Shown: positions 42,884 through 52,712, counted from the first letter of the stretch. The stretch is 64,000 bases of DNA from Hoylesella saccharolytica JCM 17484 (GCF_000614205.1 NZ_BAKN01000008.1:1-64000), one strand, 5' to 3'. Program-made: numbers and translations. Notes: a model not told the origin generated them from the letters alone.

Positions 42884-44467
42884 ATGAAGAAAAATATTTT
42901 ATGGATATTCGCCATGGCTGCCCTTTTGGTCGGTTGTGCCGCTAACACCGTGGACGATGAGAAACAAACCAAAGAGACAAAGAAAGGTAATCCTGCCCAG
43001 CAAGGTACCACCTTTATTGGCGGAATAGACATCAAACCGAGTGCTACATCTGCCACTCGTACATCGCTCAGTATGACTTACCCGGGTGGCACGCAAGTAG
43101 ACTATTTCTGGGAAAAAGGTGACACTATATGGACTGCCGATGGTGCTAAAGGAGGAGCACAAATAACAACAAAATCTGCAACGGCAAAATTCTATCTGTC
43201 CAGAGGTTATGATACTCCTACTGTTACACTATACTATCCCGGTAAGTACGCTACAAAATACAACAAAGTAATGATCAATACTTCCCAAAGACAAAAGGAT
43301 CCCAATGTAACCGATAGTCTTGGTATATATGGCGATTGCGGAACGGCTACAGCCCATCAGCAGTCTGACAAGACATATTCGTTCAATCTCGACCATAAAG
43401 CAGCATTTATTTGTTTTCTGCCTTATAGCGAAAACCATTTTCTGCCGTCAGTTCACGTTCGTTCAATCAAAGTAACAGCCGACCATAACATTGCCGGCAC
43501 CTATACGCTTACACCAACCGGACTTACTGGTAGCGGCACCGCCAACAGCATAACACTGTACTTGGGGGGGAACTTTAAACTCACCAACACAACTCCCAGT
43601 CAAGCTACCAATGCCAGTTATATGGTGATTGCGCCGGGCACACATCAACTCACGGTAGAATATGAATTAGCTGAAAACTCTTCTGCTTATGCTTCCGGAA
43701 AAATCATTAAAACCATCAATAGCCATACCTATGCAGCTAATACGGTAACCCCCATCACGGTAGACCTGACGATAAAAGACTTTTCCGACCGTAAAAACAA
43801 TTTCTATCTGTGGGATGCCCAAAATAACTATTGGTATAACGAGGCAACAAACAGCCAGTTTCCCAACATCCCTACAGCTTACGGTGAAAAGAATGAGAAT
43901 TATCCCAAACTAAACACCGATAGCCGGTGGTATAATCCTTCGGAGACACCTGCAACAAATTCGTGTAAAAACTGCCCTTCATTTGCCGCCATGACATGGT
44001 ATGCCTATGCCGGCGACCCCCATACAGAACAGATTTTATTTGCATATAACGGACATTTGTTGATTGGCGGGGTATGGTTTAAAAAGTGGAATAACATTAC
44101 TGCCACCGACGCGAACGGCAACACAAAGTCTACTACTGTTCCTTATAACAATCTACCTCCTGATAAAAGCGAGAGTGACTATCCGCAATGCCCTGCACCC
44201 GCAACCCGACCAGCCGGTGCATTATGGGATTACAAAAACGGAGAATTGCCTGGCAGTCAGTATTTCTTTTTACCTAGTTTAGGTTATATAAATCAAGGGG
44301 AATATAGTCCAGGTTCGGGATGTTATTGGACAAGTACACCCTATAAAAAGGATAGCTACGAAAGTAGCGAAGCTAACCACCTTTACATCGTATGGGGTAG
44401 GCTAGAATTCAACCGTTCAGCAGTACCTAGGAAATCCATTGCGGAGCAAATATGGACGATGCAATAA
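42884..44467 (+). CDS. Fimbrillin-family surface lipoprotein, second module
   Basis: About 527 aa from MKKNILWIFA; an ATG 9 nt upstream gives a poorer signal. Lipobox LLVGC, lipidated Cys18. Residues about 35-300 resemble the fimbrillin-like domain (TRTSLSMTYPGGTQVDYFWE, then AKGGAQITT). Residues about 305-527 form a C-terminal domain with PGSQYFFLPSLGY and GCYWTSTPY, the same general type (FISUMP/Lcl-like) as in the first lipoprotein, ending IWTMQ. It is preceded by a small acidic protein and followed by a repeat array and a DUF6261-like gene, as in the first module. It is probably a surface adhesin or fimbrial accessory protein. Confidence 0.65.
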   Translation: MKKNILWIFAMAALLVGCAANTVDDEKQTKETKKGNPAQQGTTFIGGIDIKPSATSATRTSLSMTYPGGTQVDYFWEKGDTIWTADGAKGGAQITTKSATAKFYLSRGYDTPTVTLYYPGKYATKYNKVMINTSQRQKDPNVTDSLGIYGDCGTATAHQQSDKTYSFNLDHKAAFICFLPYSENHFLPSVHVRSIKVTADHNIAGTYTLTPTGLTGSGTANSITLYLGGNFKLTNTTPSQATNASYMVIAPGTHQLTVEYELAENSSAYASGKIIKTINSHTYAANTVTPITVDLTIKDFSDRKNNFYLWDAQNNYWYNEATNSQFPNIPTAYGEKNENYPKLNTDSRWYNPSETPATNSCKNCPSFAAMTWYAYAGDPHTEQILFAYNGHLLIGGVWFKKWNNITATDANGNTKSTTVPYNNLPPDKSESDYPQCPAPATRPAGALWDYKNGELPGSQYFFLPSLGYINQGEYSPGSGCYWTSTPYKKDSYESSEANHLYIVWGRLEFNRSAVPRKSIAEQIWTMQ

Positions 44468-44512
44468 GAAACATGCTGCTAAAATATTATGTTCGGAATG
44501 CCGGATGCTCCA

Positions 44513-44786
44513 TCAGAATCTCTGAAACCATTTCCGGAATCTCGGATGCCCCGTCAGAATCTCTGAAATCATTTCCGGAGTCTCGGATGTCCCGTCAGAA
44601 TCTCTGAAACCATTTCCGGAATTCCCGGATGCCCTGTCAGAATCTCTGAAACCATTTCCGGAGTCTCGGATGCCCCGTCAGAATCTCTGAAATCATTTCC
44701 GGAGTTCCCCGGATGTCCCGTCAGAATCTCTGAAATCATTTCCGGAGTACTCGGATGTCCCGTCAGAATCTCTGACGAGGCATCCG
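44513..44786. repeat. Tandem repeat array, 41-43-bp period (seven units)
   Basis: Seven copies of a unit of about 41 bp, containing TCAGAATCTCTGA and TTTCCGGAG, fill the gap between the lipoprotein and the DUF6261-like gene. The TCAGAATCTCTGA centres lie near 44519, 44560, 44601, 44643, 44684, 44727 and 44769 (steps 41, 41, 42, 41, 43, 42). Only the last copy has an extended stem: CGGATGTCCCGTCAG (44752-44766) pairs with CTGACGAGGCATCCG (44772-44786) around AATCT. No gene is seen. Confidence 0.9.
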
Positions 44787-44836
44787 ATACTTCCTTACAA
44801 GGAAAACACCTATATAAACTTTAATAACTTTTAAAA

Positions 44837-45967
44837 ATGAAAAGAATTTTAAGATTCGAAGGGACGTTCAGTTCCCTTTACAGCAACATCTTGCACGCAC
44901 AGTATCAGCGCAAGCAGTACGAACTGGTAAAAGCCGCCGACGCGACGAAGACGAACGTTTCGGCCGAGTGGCTCGCCGAGTGGGAGAAGGCCATCAAGGT
45001 GGAAACCGAAATTAACATGCAGGCGTCGGCATCGGTGTTTACAGCCAAAATGCGCGAGAAAGATGCAGAACGCGACATGCTGCTAACCAACATCTTTTCG
45101 GTGGTAAGGGCGCAACGCACATCGCCCGTGAGCGCCATTCGCGAGGCCGCGCAACGGTTGTATGTGGTTTTTAAACCCTATTTCGGCATTCAAGACGAGA
45201 TTTTTGAGGCTGAAAGCGGTCATATCATCGGTATGGAACAGGATGCCGCGCGGTATCAAACCGAAATCACAGCGCTGGGTCTGAAACCCGTGTTCGACGA
45301 GCTGCATACCGCCAACGAGGCGTACGAAAAAATGCGCACCGACCGTCGCACTGAGGGGCTCGAGGCAAAACTACCCGATGCTCGCACGGCGCGTCGCAAC
45401 ACCGACGAGCTGTTCGAGGGTGTTTGTCAGTGTATTCTCGCCTCGTACATCCTGGCCAAGACCGATGCCGACAAGCAAACGGTTGCCAACTTAGTCGACG
45501 CCATGAACAAAACCTCCGCTGATTTTAAGGCCACGCACAACGCCAGCATGGCGCAAAAGAAATCGAAAGATAAAAAGAAACCGGGCAAACCGGATGAAAA
45601 GTCGGGCGGAAGCGACGGCGGAAACGGAAAAACTCCGGGCGGCGATAAGGGTTCGGACGGAAAGGGCCCGAATGGCGGAAAAACTCCCGATGATGGCAAA
45701 GGTGGAAAGGGAAACAACGACGGTAAGGGAAAAGGTGGCAAGAAGGGCGGCGACGACGGAAACGTCAGTCCCGAAAAGGCGCTCATTACTCCGCTGCTTC
45801 CGGCACTGGAAACCGAACTGAATCTTGCCCACGATTGTCTGGCTTACGGCGGCGTAACCGACGTGCAAGACGGCGTAACCATCTATCTGATTGTAAACAA
45901 ACGCACACAAGAGGAAATGTACGTCAAAGTTGAAGGCGGAAAACTCGTGGTGGTGGAGAAGAAATGA
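44837..45967 (+). CDS. DUF6261-like protein with Gly/Lys-rich linker, copy 2
   Basis: 376 aa, soluble, no signal. Residues 1-240 are helical and only moderately similar to copy 1 at 2513, sharing blocks such as QYQRKQYELVKAAD, AESGHIIGME and LVDAMNKTSADFKATHNA. The linker (KKPGKPDEKSGGSDGGNG onwards) and the tail (SPEKALITPLLPALE to the end) are almost identical to copy 1, including the DNA. This contrast points to local gene conversion or recombination in the 3' half. The function is unknown. It ends the second surface module. Confidence 0.6.
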   Translation: MKRILRFEGTFSSLYSNILHAQYQRKQYELVKAADATKTNVSAEWLAEWEKAIKVETEINMQASASVFTAKMREKDAERDMLLTNIFSVVRAQRTSPVSAIREAAQRLYVVFKPYFGIQDEIFEAESGHIIGMEQDAARYQTEITALGLKPVFDELHTANEAYEKMRTDRRTEGLEAKLPDARTARRNTDELFEGVCQCILASYILAKTDADKQTVANLVDAMNKTSADFKATHNASMAQKKSKDKKKPGKPDEKSGGSDGGNGKTPGGDKGSDGKGPNGGKTPDDGKGGKGNNDGKGKGGKKGGDDGNVSPEKALITPLLPALETELNLAHDCLAYGGVTDVQDGVTIYLIVNKRTQEEMYVKVEGGKLVVVEKK

Positions 45968-46172
45968 TGGATTAGAGTCATGCTATCTGCTGACAGGTAC
46001 ATCCCCTCCTAACCTCCCCTTTTTAAGGGGAGGGATGTGTTGAGGTTCTCCTTTACAATTATTGAGTTCTCCCTTGGTATAAGCTTTCGAGTGGATATGC
46101 AGCACACCTCTCCCCTTGAAAAGGGGAGAAAGAGAGGGGATTACTTATAACGAACTGACGTAAAGAATTATA

Positions 46173-46213
46173 AAAGATGGACGCACTACTTTGTGCGTCC
46201 ATCTTTGTTTTGT
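46173..46213. terminator. Terminator after DUF6261-like copy 2
   Basis: Stem AAAGATGGACGCAC (46173-46186) with its complement (46193-46206), 6-nt loop, then GTTTTGTT. Stem and flanks are the same as at 3793-3833; only the loop differs. Confidence 0.85.
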
Positions 46214-46224
46214 TATACAATCCG

Positions 46225-46391
46225 CAAAGAAAAAGTGAAAAGTGAAAGAGTGAAAAGGTGGAAAGGGATAGGTGTACTACATTACTTGCGCTTTGCTCTT
46301 TATATGGTGCCTGCATCCTTTCACTTTTTCACTTTTTTACTTTTTCACTTTTTCACTTTTTCACCCTTTCACCTTTTCACCCTTTCACTTT
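46225..46391. repeat. GTGAAAA / TTTTCAC simple repeat with inverted arms
   Basis: A purine stretch of GTGAAA(A) units at about 46225-46264 is matched by a long pyrimidine stretch of TTTTCAC units at about 46316-46391. A separate inverted CT/AG-rich pair is at 46004-46030 and 46108-46138 (CTCCCC ... GGGGAG). Together with the terminator they fill the gap 45968-46400; no gene is visible. Confidence 0.65.
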
Positions 46392-46400
46392 TAAACCGTC

Positions 46401-47608
46401 TTACAAACCTATTTTATCAAGTATATCTTTGGGAACGGCATTTTTGTTAACCATAAAGTCCATGGTTTTAAGGGCGATGAAAGCCTTGGTCATATACCAA
46501 ATGCCTTTATAGTCGCCGTAGGCACCCCAAGAGTTTTTTACCATATAATATTCTCTGCCGTTTTGGTCTTTGGCAATTCCAAAGATGTGCATGCCGTGGT
46601 CGTCGGTTGTTTCCCAATTGTCGTAAGCCTCTTGCCGCATCTCTTGTGTGGGAACGAGTTCGGGAACATTCACTCCGAGCGAATCATACTTTACTTTCTT
46701 CTCATCTTTCGACAACTTAAACCAGCGGTCGGCATCTGTTCCTGCCATCGAACGTACTTTTTTAGCATCGATAGCTATGCCGAGCCCCTTGCGGGTAAAA
46801 CCATCTTCGGTAACGTCGCCGCCCCAACCGATGGTGTAACCATTCATAATGGCGTTATCGATGATGCGGGTAAGGTCGGCAATGGGCACGTTGTAGCTCT
46901 GGGCCCAGCGCCAATTGTCTTGCACTTCGACAGCAAACTTTTTGTACCAAGGGTGATGTGTATAGCTGGTGAAAGTGATATAATCGTCCCAGTTAAGCCT
47001 AAACTTTGGGCAAAACTTTGCGGAGTGTAGCTTTTTCCTTCGTAAGTGAAGTTTTCAGGACATTTACCGAGATACGCGTCTAATATTCCCTGCAAACCTT
47101 TCTTCCAGGCCGGAGACAGTTTTTTGCTCTTACTTTTTGCCACAGCAGACACGTAAGGCAGCATCACTTCAAAAAACTCGTTGAAGTTGGCCAGTGAATC
47201 GCCTATCGGTGTTCCGGGTAATGCCATTGCCTCTTCGGGCACAATGCCGTGCTGTTTGATAACAAAGATGGGGTCGTCGAAGCTTCCGCCTTGTGCAAAC
47301 GATACATCGCCATGCATTCTTACTGACTTAACGGCGCGGTCCATATAGTTTTTGCTGGCTATGAACATTTCGCTAAGGTTATAGGTTTTACCCGAGTTGC
47401 GCAGTATTTCGCTTTCGAGAAAGCTCAGTGTAGCATAGTCCCAGCAGGTTCCGCTACGGTTTTGGTCTTTAATACTTGTAATCTTATTTTCTTTGATAAC
47501 GGTAAATACCGGTTTGTTTTTGTTGGCATTTGCTTTTGCCTTTGGTGTCTTTGCGCTCGCGGTTATTGCTGTGAGAGCAATAAGCGCGGTGAAAAATACT
47601 TTTCTCAT
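46401..47608 (-). CDS. C1-family (PepC/bleomycin hydrolase-like) cysteine peptidase (frame-corrected)
   Basis: About 402 aa after restoring one base at 46991-46996, which gives SLGLNWDDYITFTSYTHHPW. The signal peptide is MRKVFFTALIALTAITASA. The catalytic set is complete: Gln in KDQNRSG, Cys in SGTCWDYATLSF, His in DDHGMHIFG, Asn in VKNSWG. Cytoplasmic PepC normally lacks a signal, so this is an exported member, as is common in Bacteroidales. It probably trims peptides in the periplasm or outside. It lies 53 bp downstream of an aminopeptidase P gene on the same strand. Confidence 0.88.
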
Positions 47609-47661
47609 TACGTGTTGTTTTAAAATGTTTTTTGAGTTTATAGTGTTCGTTTTTATAAAAG

Positions 47662-49054
47662 TTACGATGCCATATAGTCTTCGACGTCTTTAGGATGATA
47701 AGGGATTTGTTCTTTTCCGATAATTCGGCATCCGTTGTCAGTAATCAAAATATCATCTTCTATGCGTATGCCGCCGAAGTCCTTATAGGTTTCGAGAAGT
47801 TCGAAGTTAAGAAATTCCTTGCAATGTCCTGTTGCTTTCCAACTGTCTATGAGGGCGGGAATAAAGTAAATTCCCGGCTCGTCGGTCACAACAAAGCCTT
47901 TCTCGAGGCGTCGCCCCATACGAAGCGCCGATGTTCCAAACTGAGTTGAAGGCTGAATTTCGTCGTCAAAGCCTACATAACGCTGGTCGAGCGATTCCAT
48001 ATCGTGCACATCCATTCCCATCATGTGTCCCAATCCATGGGGCAGAAACATAGCGTGCGCACCGGCTCTTACCGCTTCCTCAGTGTCGCCCTTCATCAAT
48101 CCAAGCTCTTTCAGACGGTCAGTCATCAGGCGGCAAATATCCATATGCACGTCATAATACTTCACACCGGGTTTAGAAAGTTCCAAGGCAAGGTCGTGAC
48201 AAGCCTCGACAATACTGTAAATTTCCAACTGACGCTGTGTAAACTTACCGCTCACGGGCATGGTGCGGGTATTGTCTGAACAATAGTTGTTCATCGTTTC
48301 GGCACCGGCATCACACAAAGCCAGTCGCCCTGCTTCAAGAACGGCCATCGAAGGATTGCCGTGCATAATTTCGCCGTGTTGCGAAAAGATGGTCGGAAAA
48401 CTAACCATCGCGCCGTAAGAACCGGCTATTCCGCTCACCTGTCCGCCCACAAACTTCTCTGTTACACCGGGTTTAATCAGCTTCATGGCCGTTGTGTGCA
48501 TTTTATAACCTATCTCGCAGCTCGCTCCAGCTCTTCCACTTCCTGGTCTTCTTTTACCGAACGCATCTTCACTACAGCTTTAATCAGTTCTATCGAAGCC
48601 GATTCTTTCTGCTGATGGGGATGAATGCCCAACAAATCGAATATCTGCAACTTGGTGTCGTGCCGGTAAGGCGGCAAAAAATGTATTTTTCTTTTCAGGC
48701 GTAAGGCGTCATAACAAATAGTTTTCAGTTGTTTCATGGGGGTCGAATGGGCTACACCTGCCTGCGCTGCCATATCTTTCACGCTGTCTACAGCCCCATA
48801 CCATACGATGTCATCAATATCGATATCGTTTCCTATCAGTGTTTCGGTATCGTTGTCAATGTCGATTACACCAACCAGTCCGTCGCGTTGAGCACCAAAA
48901 TAATAAAGAAACGAAGAATCTTGTCTGAAAGGATAATACCGTTGTTGGGAAAATTACAGGGCGATTCGTTATTACCAAAGAAAATAATAACGCCATTTTG
49001 TACCAGTTTTTTCAATTCGGCACGCCGCCGAATATATGTATCTTTTTCGAACAT
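47662..49054 (-). CDS. Xaa-Pro aminopeptidase, M24B (two frame breaks)
   Basis: About 464 aa after restoring single bases near 48936-48938 and 48512-48516. The start MFEKDTYIRRRAEL opens the N-terminal creatinase-like domain (FFGNNESPCNF, then YYPFRQDSSFLYYFGAQRDG). The M24 pita-bread domain has the metal ligands in LCDAGAETMNNYCSDNTRT, LPHGLGHMMGMDVHD, VTDEPGIYF and FGGIRIEDD. It cleaves N-terminal residues before proline with two metal ions. All three pieces are contiguous parts of one normal enzyme, so the breaks are probably sequence errors. It shares an operon with the C1 peptidase. Confidence 0.9.
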
Positions 49055-49081
49055 AAAGTTTGTTTTTATAACATTTGTACG

Positions 49082-49119
49082 CAAAGATATAGAAAAAATA
49101 CCATATTTTATTAACTTTG
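49082..49119. promoter_or_regulatory. Back-to-back -7 elements, pepP and patatin gene
   Basis: TATCTTTG on the minus strand (49089-49082) faces the aminopeptidase gene and TAACTTTG on the plus strand (49112-49119) faces the patatin gene. Only 22 bp separate the two boxes, so the promoters may interfere or share a regulator. Matching TTTG boxes are not clear. Confidence 0.55.
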
Positions 49120-49140
49120 CTGACAAATTTAAACTGTCTT

Positions 49141-49986
49141 ATGCAAATTGGAAGAAATACGGGATTAGTTCTTGAAGGGGGCGGAATGCGTGGTGTGTTC
49201 ACCAGCGGAGTGCTGGATGCCTTCATGAAACACGACCGATACTTCAATTATATCGTAGCAGTTTCGGCAGGAGCGTGTAACGGAATGTCATACGTAAGCC
49301 GTCAGCCACGCCGTGCCCGCATATCCAACATCGATTATCTGGCACGTTATAAATATATAGGTATTCGCCATTTGGTAACACAAGGTTGTATCTTTGATCA
49401 GGAATTGTTATACGATAAGTTTCCCAATCAATATCTTCCCTACGATTTTGACACCTATTTCAGCAATCCCACAACGTTCGAAATGGTTACCACCAATTGT
49501 CTTACGGGCACAGCGATGTATCTTACCGATAAACAAAATAAACAACGTACACTCGACATTGTTCGGGCCTCAAGCAGTCTGCCTTTTGTAAGTAAGATTG
49601 TAGAGGTAGATGGGATACCAATGCTCGACGGTGGAATTGTAGACAGTATCCCCGTTATGCGGGCGATAGAAACAGGCCACGAAACCAACGTTGTTGTTAT
49701 GACGCGCAATTTTGGTTTTCGTGCCACAGGCAAAGACCATAAAATACCTTACTTTATTTACAAGAAATATCCACGCCTGCGGGTGGCTTTAAGTCGCCGA
49801 TTGCAGGTTTATAACAACCAGTTGCAGCTTACTGAAGATTTGGAAAGAGAAGGAAAAATTATCTGTATACGCCCCGAAAAGCCACTGGAAGTGGGCCGAA
49901 TAGAGAAAGATACCCTTAAATTAGAACAGCTTTATGAAGAAGGTTTCAAACAGGGAGAACGTTTTTGCCTGCAGTATACTCCCTGA
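49141..49986 (+). CDS. Patatin-like phospholipase
   Basis: About 281 aa from MQIGRNTGLVLEGGGMRG; a start 24 nt upstream would overlap the promoter. The oxyanion loop is GGGMRG. The nucleophile serine is in IVAVSAGACNG, where the usual first Gly of GxSxG is Ala. The catalytic aspartate is in LDGGIVDSIPV. Both dyad residues are present, so hydrolase activity on lipids is likely in spite of the Ala. No signal peptide: a cytoplasmic YjjU-type member. It is divergent from the peptidase genes. Confidence 0.85.
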   Translation: MQIGRNTGLVLEGGGMRGVFTSGVLDAFMKHDRYFNYIVAVSAGACNGMSYVSRQPRRARISNIDYLARYKYIGIRHLVTQGCIFDQELLYDKFPNQYLPYDFDTYFSNPTTFEMVTTNCLTGTAMYLTDKQNKQRTLDIVRASSSLPFVSKIVEVDGIPMLDGGIVDSIPVMRAIETGHETNVVVMTRNFGFRATGKDHKIPYFIYKKYPRLRVALSRRLQVYNNQLQLTEDLEREGKIICIRPEKPLEVGRIEKDTLKLEQLYEEGFKQGERFCLQYTP

Positions 49987-50285
49987 CCGGACTACCGAGA
50001 AGTTCTTTCAGCTCATGCCTCCGCACACAGAAACGTCCTTAATTCTGTTTGTTTAACCCTACAAATTCGGCACCTATACCCGGCCAAAATGCACATTTCT
50101 TCAGCAAAGCCTAAAAAAGAACAGTCGTCCAAGGGCTCAAAGACAGAGAAAAGCAGACAAAAACAATCTGCCAATAGCCTATAAAATTTTGCCCCGCGAC
50201 CGCTCCACAGCATCAAAATTACATATCCCTGCATACACAAATATCTGTATATATTCATTTATGTTTTAACTAAACCTTTATTATT
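49987..50285. other. Gap between patatin and LRR genes
   Basis: 299 bp. I see no supported gene, array or clear hairpin. A minus-strand frame of about 80 codons is present but has no recognisable features. Confidence 0.35.
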
Positions 50286-52192
50286 ATGAAGAAAATTGTA
50301 CTCTCTTTTGCTGTCTTGGCATTCATTACGGCTAATGCACAGACTAATTTTAAAGTGGGAGACATCACCTACAAGGTAAAAAACGCCACTCAGGTAGAAA
50401 TCAACAAGTACGAAGGAAAAGCCGCAACGGTTGCCATTCCTGCCACGGTTGAACACGAGGGTGTTTCTTACGATGTCAAATCGATTGGTGCGGAGGCTTT
50501 TGAATGGACAAGCGTAGAAAATGTAACCATTCCGGCTTCGGTCGATTCGATAAAAGAATTGGCTTTCTACTACACAAAGCTAAAGAGTGTAACCTTTGCC
50601 GAAGGACTGAAATACATCGGTAATCGTGCTTTCGGGGCTTGCAAAATGACCAAGCTCGACATTCCCGGAAGCGTCGAAGTGATAGACGATAACGCCTTCT
50701 TTACTGCCGGCGAACTGCTTGAAATTACCTTTCACGAGGGCTTGAAAAAGATCGGGAATGCAGCATTTTACCATAGTCCGAAATTAACGAAGCTGGTTTT
50801 CCCCAACTCGCTCGAACATATCGGCAGAACTGCTTTCCATCAATGCGCCGCTGTAGAAACCATTCAGTTCCCCGCTAACCTATTGTACATCGGCGACGGA
50901 GCCTTTGGAAGATGTAAAAAACTTACCGCAGTATCGCTTCCTTCCACAGTTACCTACATCGGCGACGAGGCATTTATGAAGTGCGGATTACTCACTTCAT
51001 TCACCATTCCCAAGAATACCGAAACGCTGGGCTTCTCTTTTATCGCCATGACAAGTGTACAAACACTCTCTGTCGAAGCAGGTAGCAAGCATTTTCATAT
51101 TGTTGACGGTGCCGTATACGACACGAAAAACAAAATGCTTTATGTAATACCGATGAAAGGAACAACTACCTTCAAAGTAAAAGAAGGATGTATCGGTATC
51201 AACGGTGGGGCAGCTTGGGGTAGCGAACTGCAAAGCATAACGCTTCCGAAAAGTCTTATCGCCATCGGCAAATATGCATTTGAAAGCACCGCCCTTACCC
51301 ACATCGACCTTCCCGAAAACCTTACTTTTATCGACGAACAAGCTTTTGCCGATACCAAACTCAAGAATGTTGTCGTGCCCGAAAACGTAATTTACATGGC
51401 CGACGGTGTTTTTGCACAATGTAAGGATTTGGTTTCTGCCACGCTTCCTTCATCCATTGTTGCTGTATACAACCATGCCTTCGCCTACAGTTCTGAACTG
51501 GCCACAGTTACTTGTTTGGGATCTAAAGCACCTACCATAAAAAGTTACGGCGACGAATACGACAGCCCTTTCTATAAAATCAAAGCCAAAGCCGTACTTA
51601 ACGTACCCAAAGGCTGCAGCCATGATTATAAAGTACATGGTTGGGGTGCATACTTTACCATCAAAGAGATGACCAACGGCGTTCTAACACCGAAGAATAC
51701 CGACCCCGCTGATGGTTCAACAGTGAGCGGAAGACGACCACTCAAATTTACAATCAACTTCGACGAACCGGTCACTGTGGTAAAAGCTAACCCCAACGTT
51801 ACGCTTCGACGCGACAATGTACTTTTTGCCAACAGCTTTACACCCGATCAATCGTGGGTCACCGTGCTCAGTTCAGATAAGAAATCGTTAACACTCTGGG
51901 CGTCAGACTATGACAGTTTCACGCAAGATTATAAGTTTGAAGACGACCACGCCTACTTTATTGTTATCCCATCGGCGTTGTCAAGAATGCGGCAGGCGAC
52001 CTTAACGAGCGTATTGTTATCAAACTTCTCGGTGCAACACTGGCCGATGTTAAGGCTCCAACAACCGAAACAGGAAACAAAACCGTTGTAGCGCGTTACA
52101 ATATCCAAGGTCAGAAAATCAATGCACCACAACCCGGCATTAACATTGTGAAATATTCTGACGGAACAACCCAAAAGATTCTTATCAAATAA
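50286..52192 (+). CDS. BspA-like leucine-rich-repeat surface protein (frame-corrected)
   Basis: About 635 aa. Signal peptide MKKIVLSFAVLAFITANAQ. Residues about 60-440 carry TpLRR (LRR_5) repeats of about 23 residues, such as IGAEAFEWTSVENVTIPASV, IGNRAFGACKMTKLDIPGSV and IGDGAFGRCKKLTAVSLPS. A Big-like domain follows (TPKNTDPADGSTVSGRRPL). One missing base at GG 51974-51975 cuts the last 44 residues; restored they read VVARYNIQGQKI, INIVKYSDGTT and KILIK, a C-terminal sorting-type ending. BspA proteins bind host matrix or other bacteria. The stop is at 52192. Confidence 0.88.
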
Positions 52193-52274
52193 CACCGTTT
52201 AATCTGCCTGCCAAGGCTGCTATTCTGTAATAACAGCATAGGTCTTGCTGAGCAGGTACACAGATATTACTTAT

Positions 52275-52311
52275 AAAAACGATGCTTTTGATCTGCAAAA
52301 GCATCGTTTTT
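52275..52311. terminator. Terminator after BspA-like gene, built from two 22-bp units
   Basis: AAAACGATGCTTTTG (52276-52290) pairs with CAAAAGCATCGTTTT (52296-52310) around ATCTG. In register, the hairpin is AAAA-N7-TTTT-N7-AAAA-N7-TTTT, the same 22-bp format as the array 290 bp downstream. Confidence 0.85.
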
Positions 52312-52602
52312 TATACTGTAGCAACATAAAATTATTTGGCACACTTACTACCAAAGTCATTCATTAGCCATTCTCTATGGGTGAGTTTCTTTTATCGCAT
52401 TATAACAGGTGAGTTTTTTTACAGAACCTTCATCCATCTTTTCACAGATAAAGGGCCTTATAAAACATCAAGTAAGAAATAACAAATCATCGGTTTACAT
52501 ACATTTTTACTTATAATCCGTTTTTCATAATTCTATCTTGTTTTAACATTTAAAATGTAAAGAAAGAGCACTGAAAAAGCATAAAATCAGTGTTCAAAAT
52601 TA

Positions 52603-52712
52603 AAAAGCATAGGTTTGAGATTGCAAAAGCATAGGTTTTGGAGGATAAAAGCATTGTTTTGAGAATGCAAAAGCTATGTTTTTGAGAACAAAAAAACACG
52701 TTTTTAGGGCAT
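52603..52712. repeat. Phased 22-bp repeat array (five units)
   Basis: Units begin at 52603, 52625, 52647, 52669 and 52691, exactly 22 bp apart, in the form AAAA-N7-TTTT(or TTTG)-N7. The cores are GCATAGG, GCATAGG, GCATTGT, GCTATGT and AACACGT. The first is shared with the arrays at 26322 and 60883. Confidence 0.9.

Noticed and set aside
44513-44786. Repeat-containing coding region
   Set aside because: A unit of 41-43 bp is not a multiple of three and all frames meet stops.
50013-50258. Minus-strand frame with a Cys-rich hydrophobic product
   Set aside because: No promoter, neighbours or recognisable motif; likely chance.
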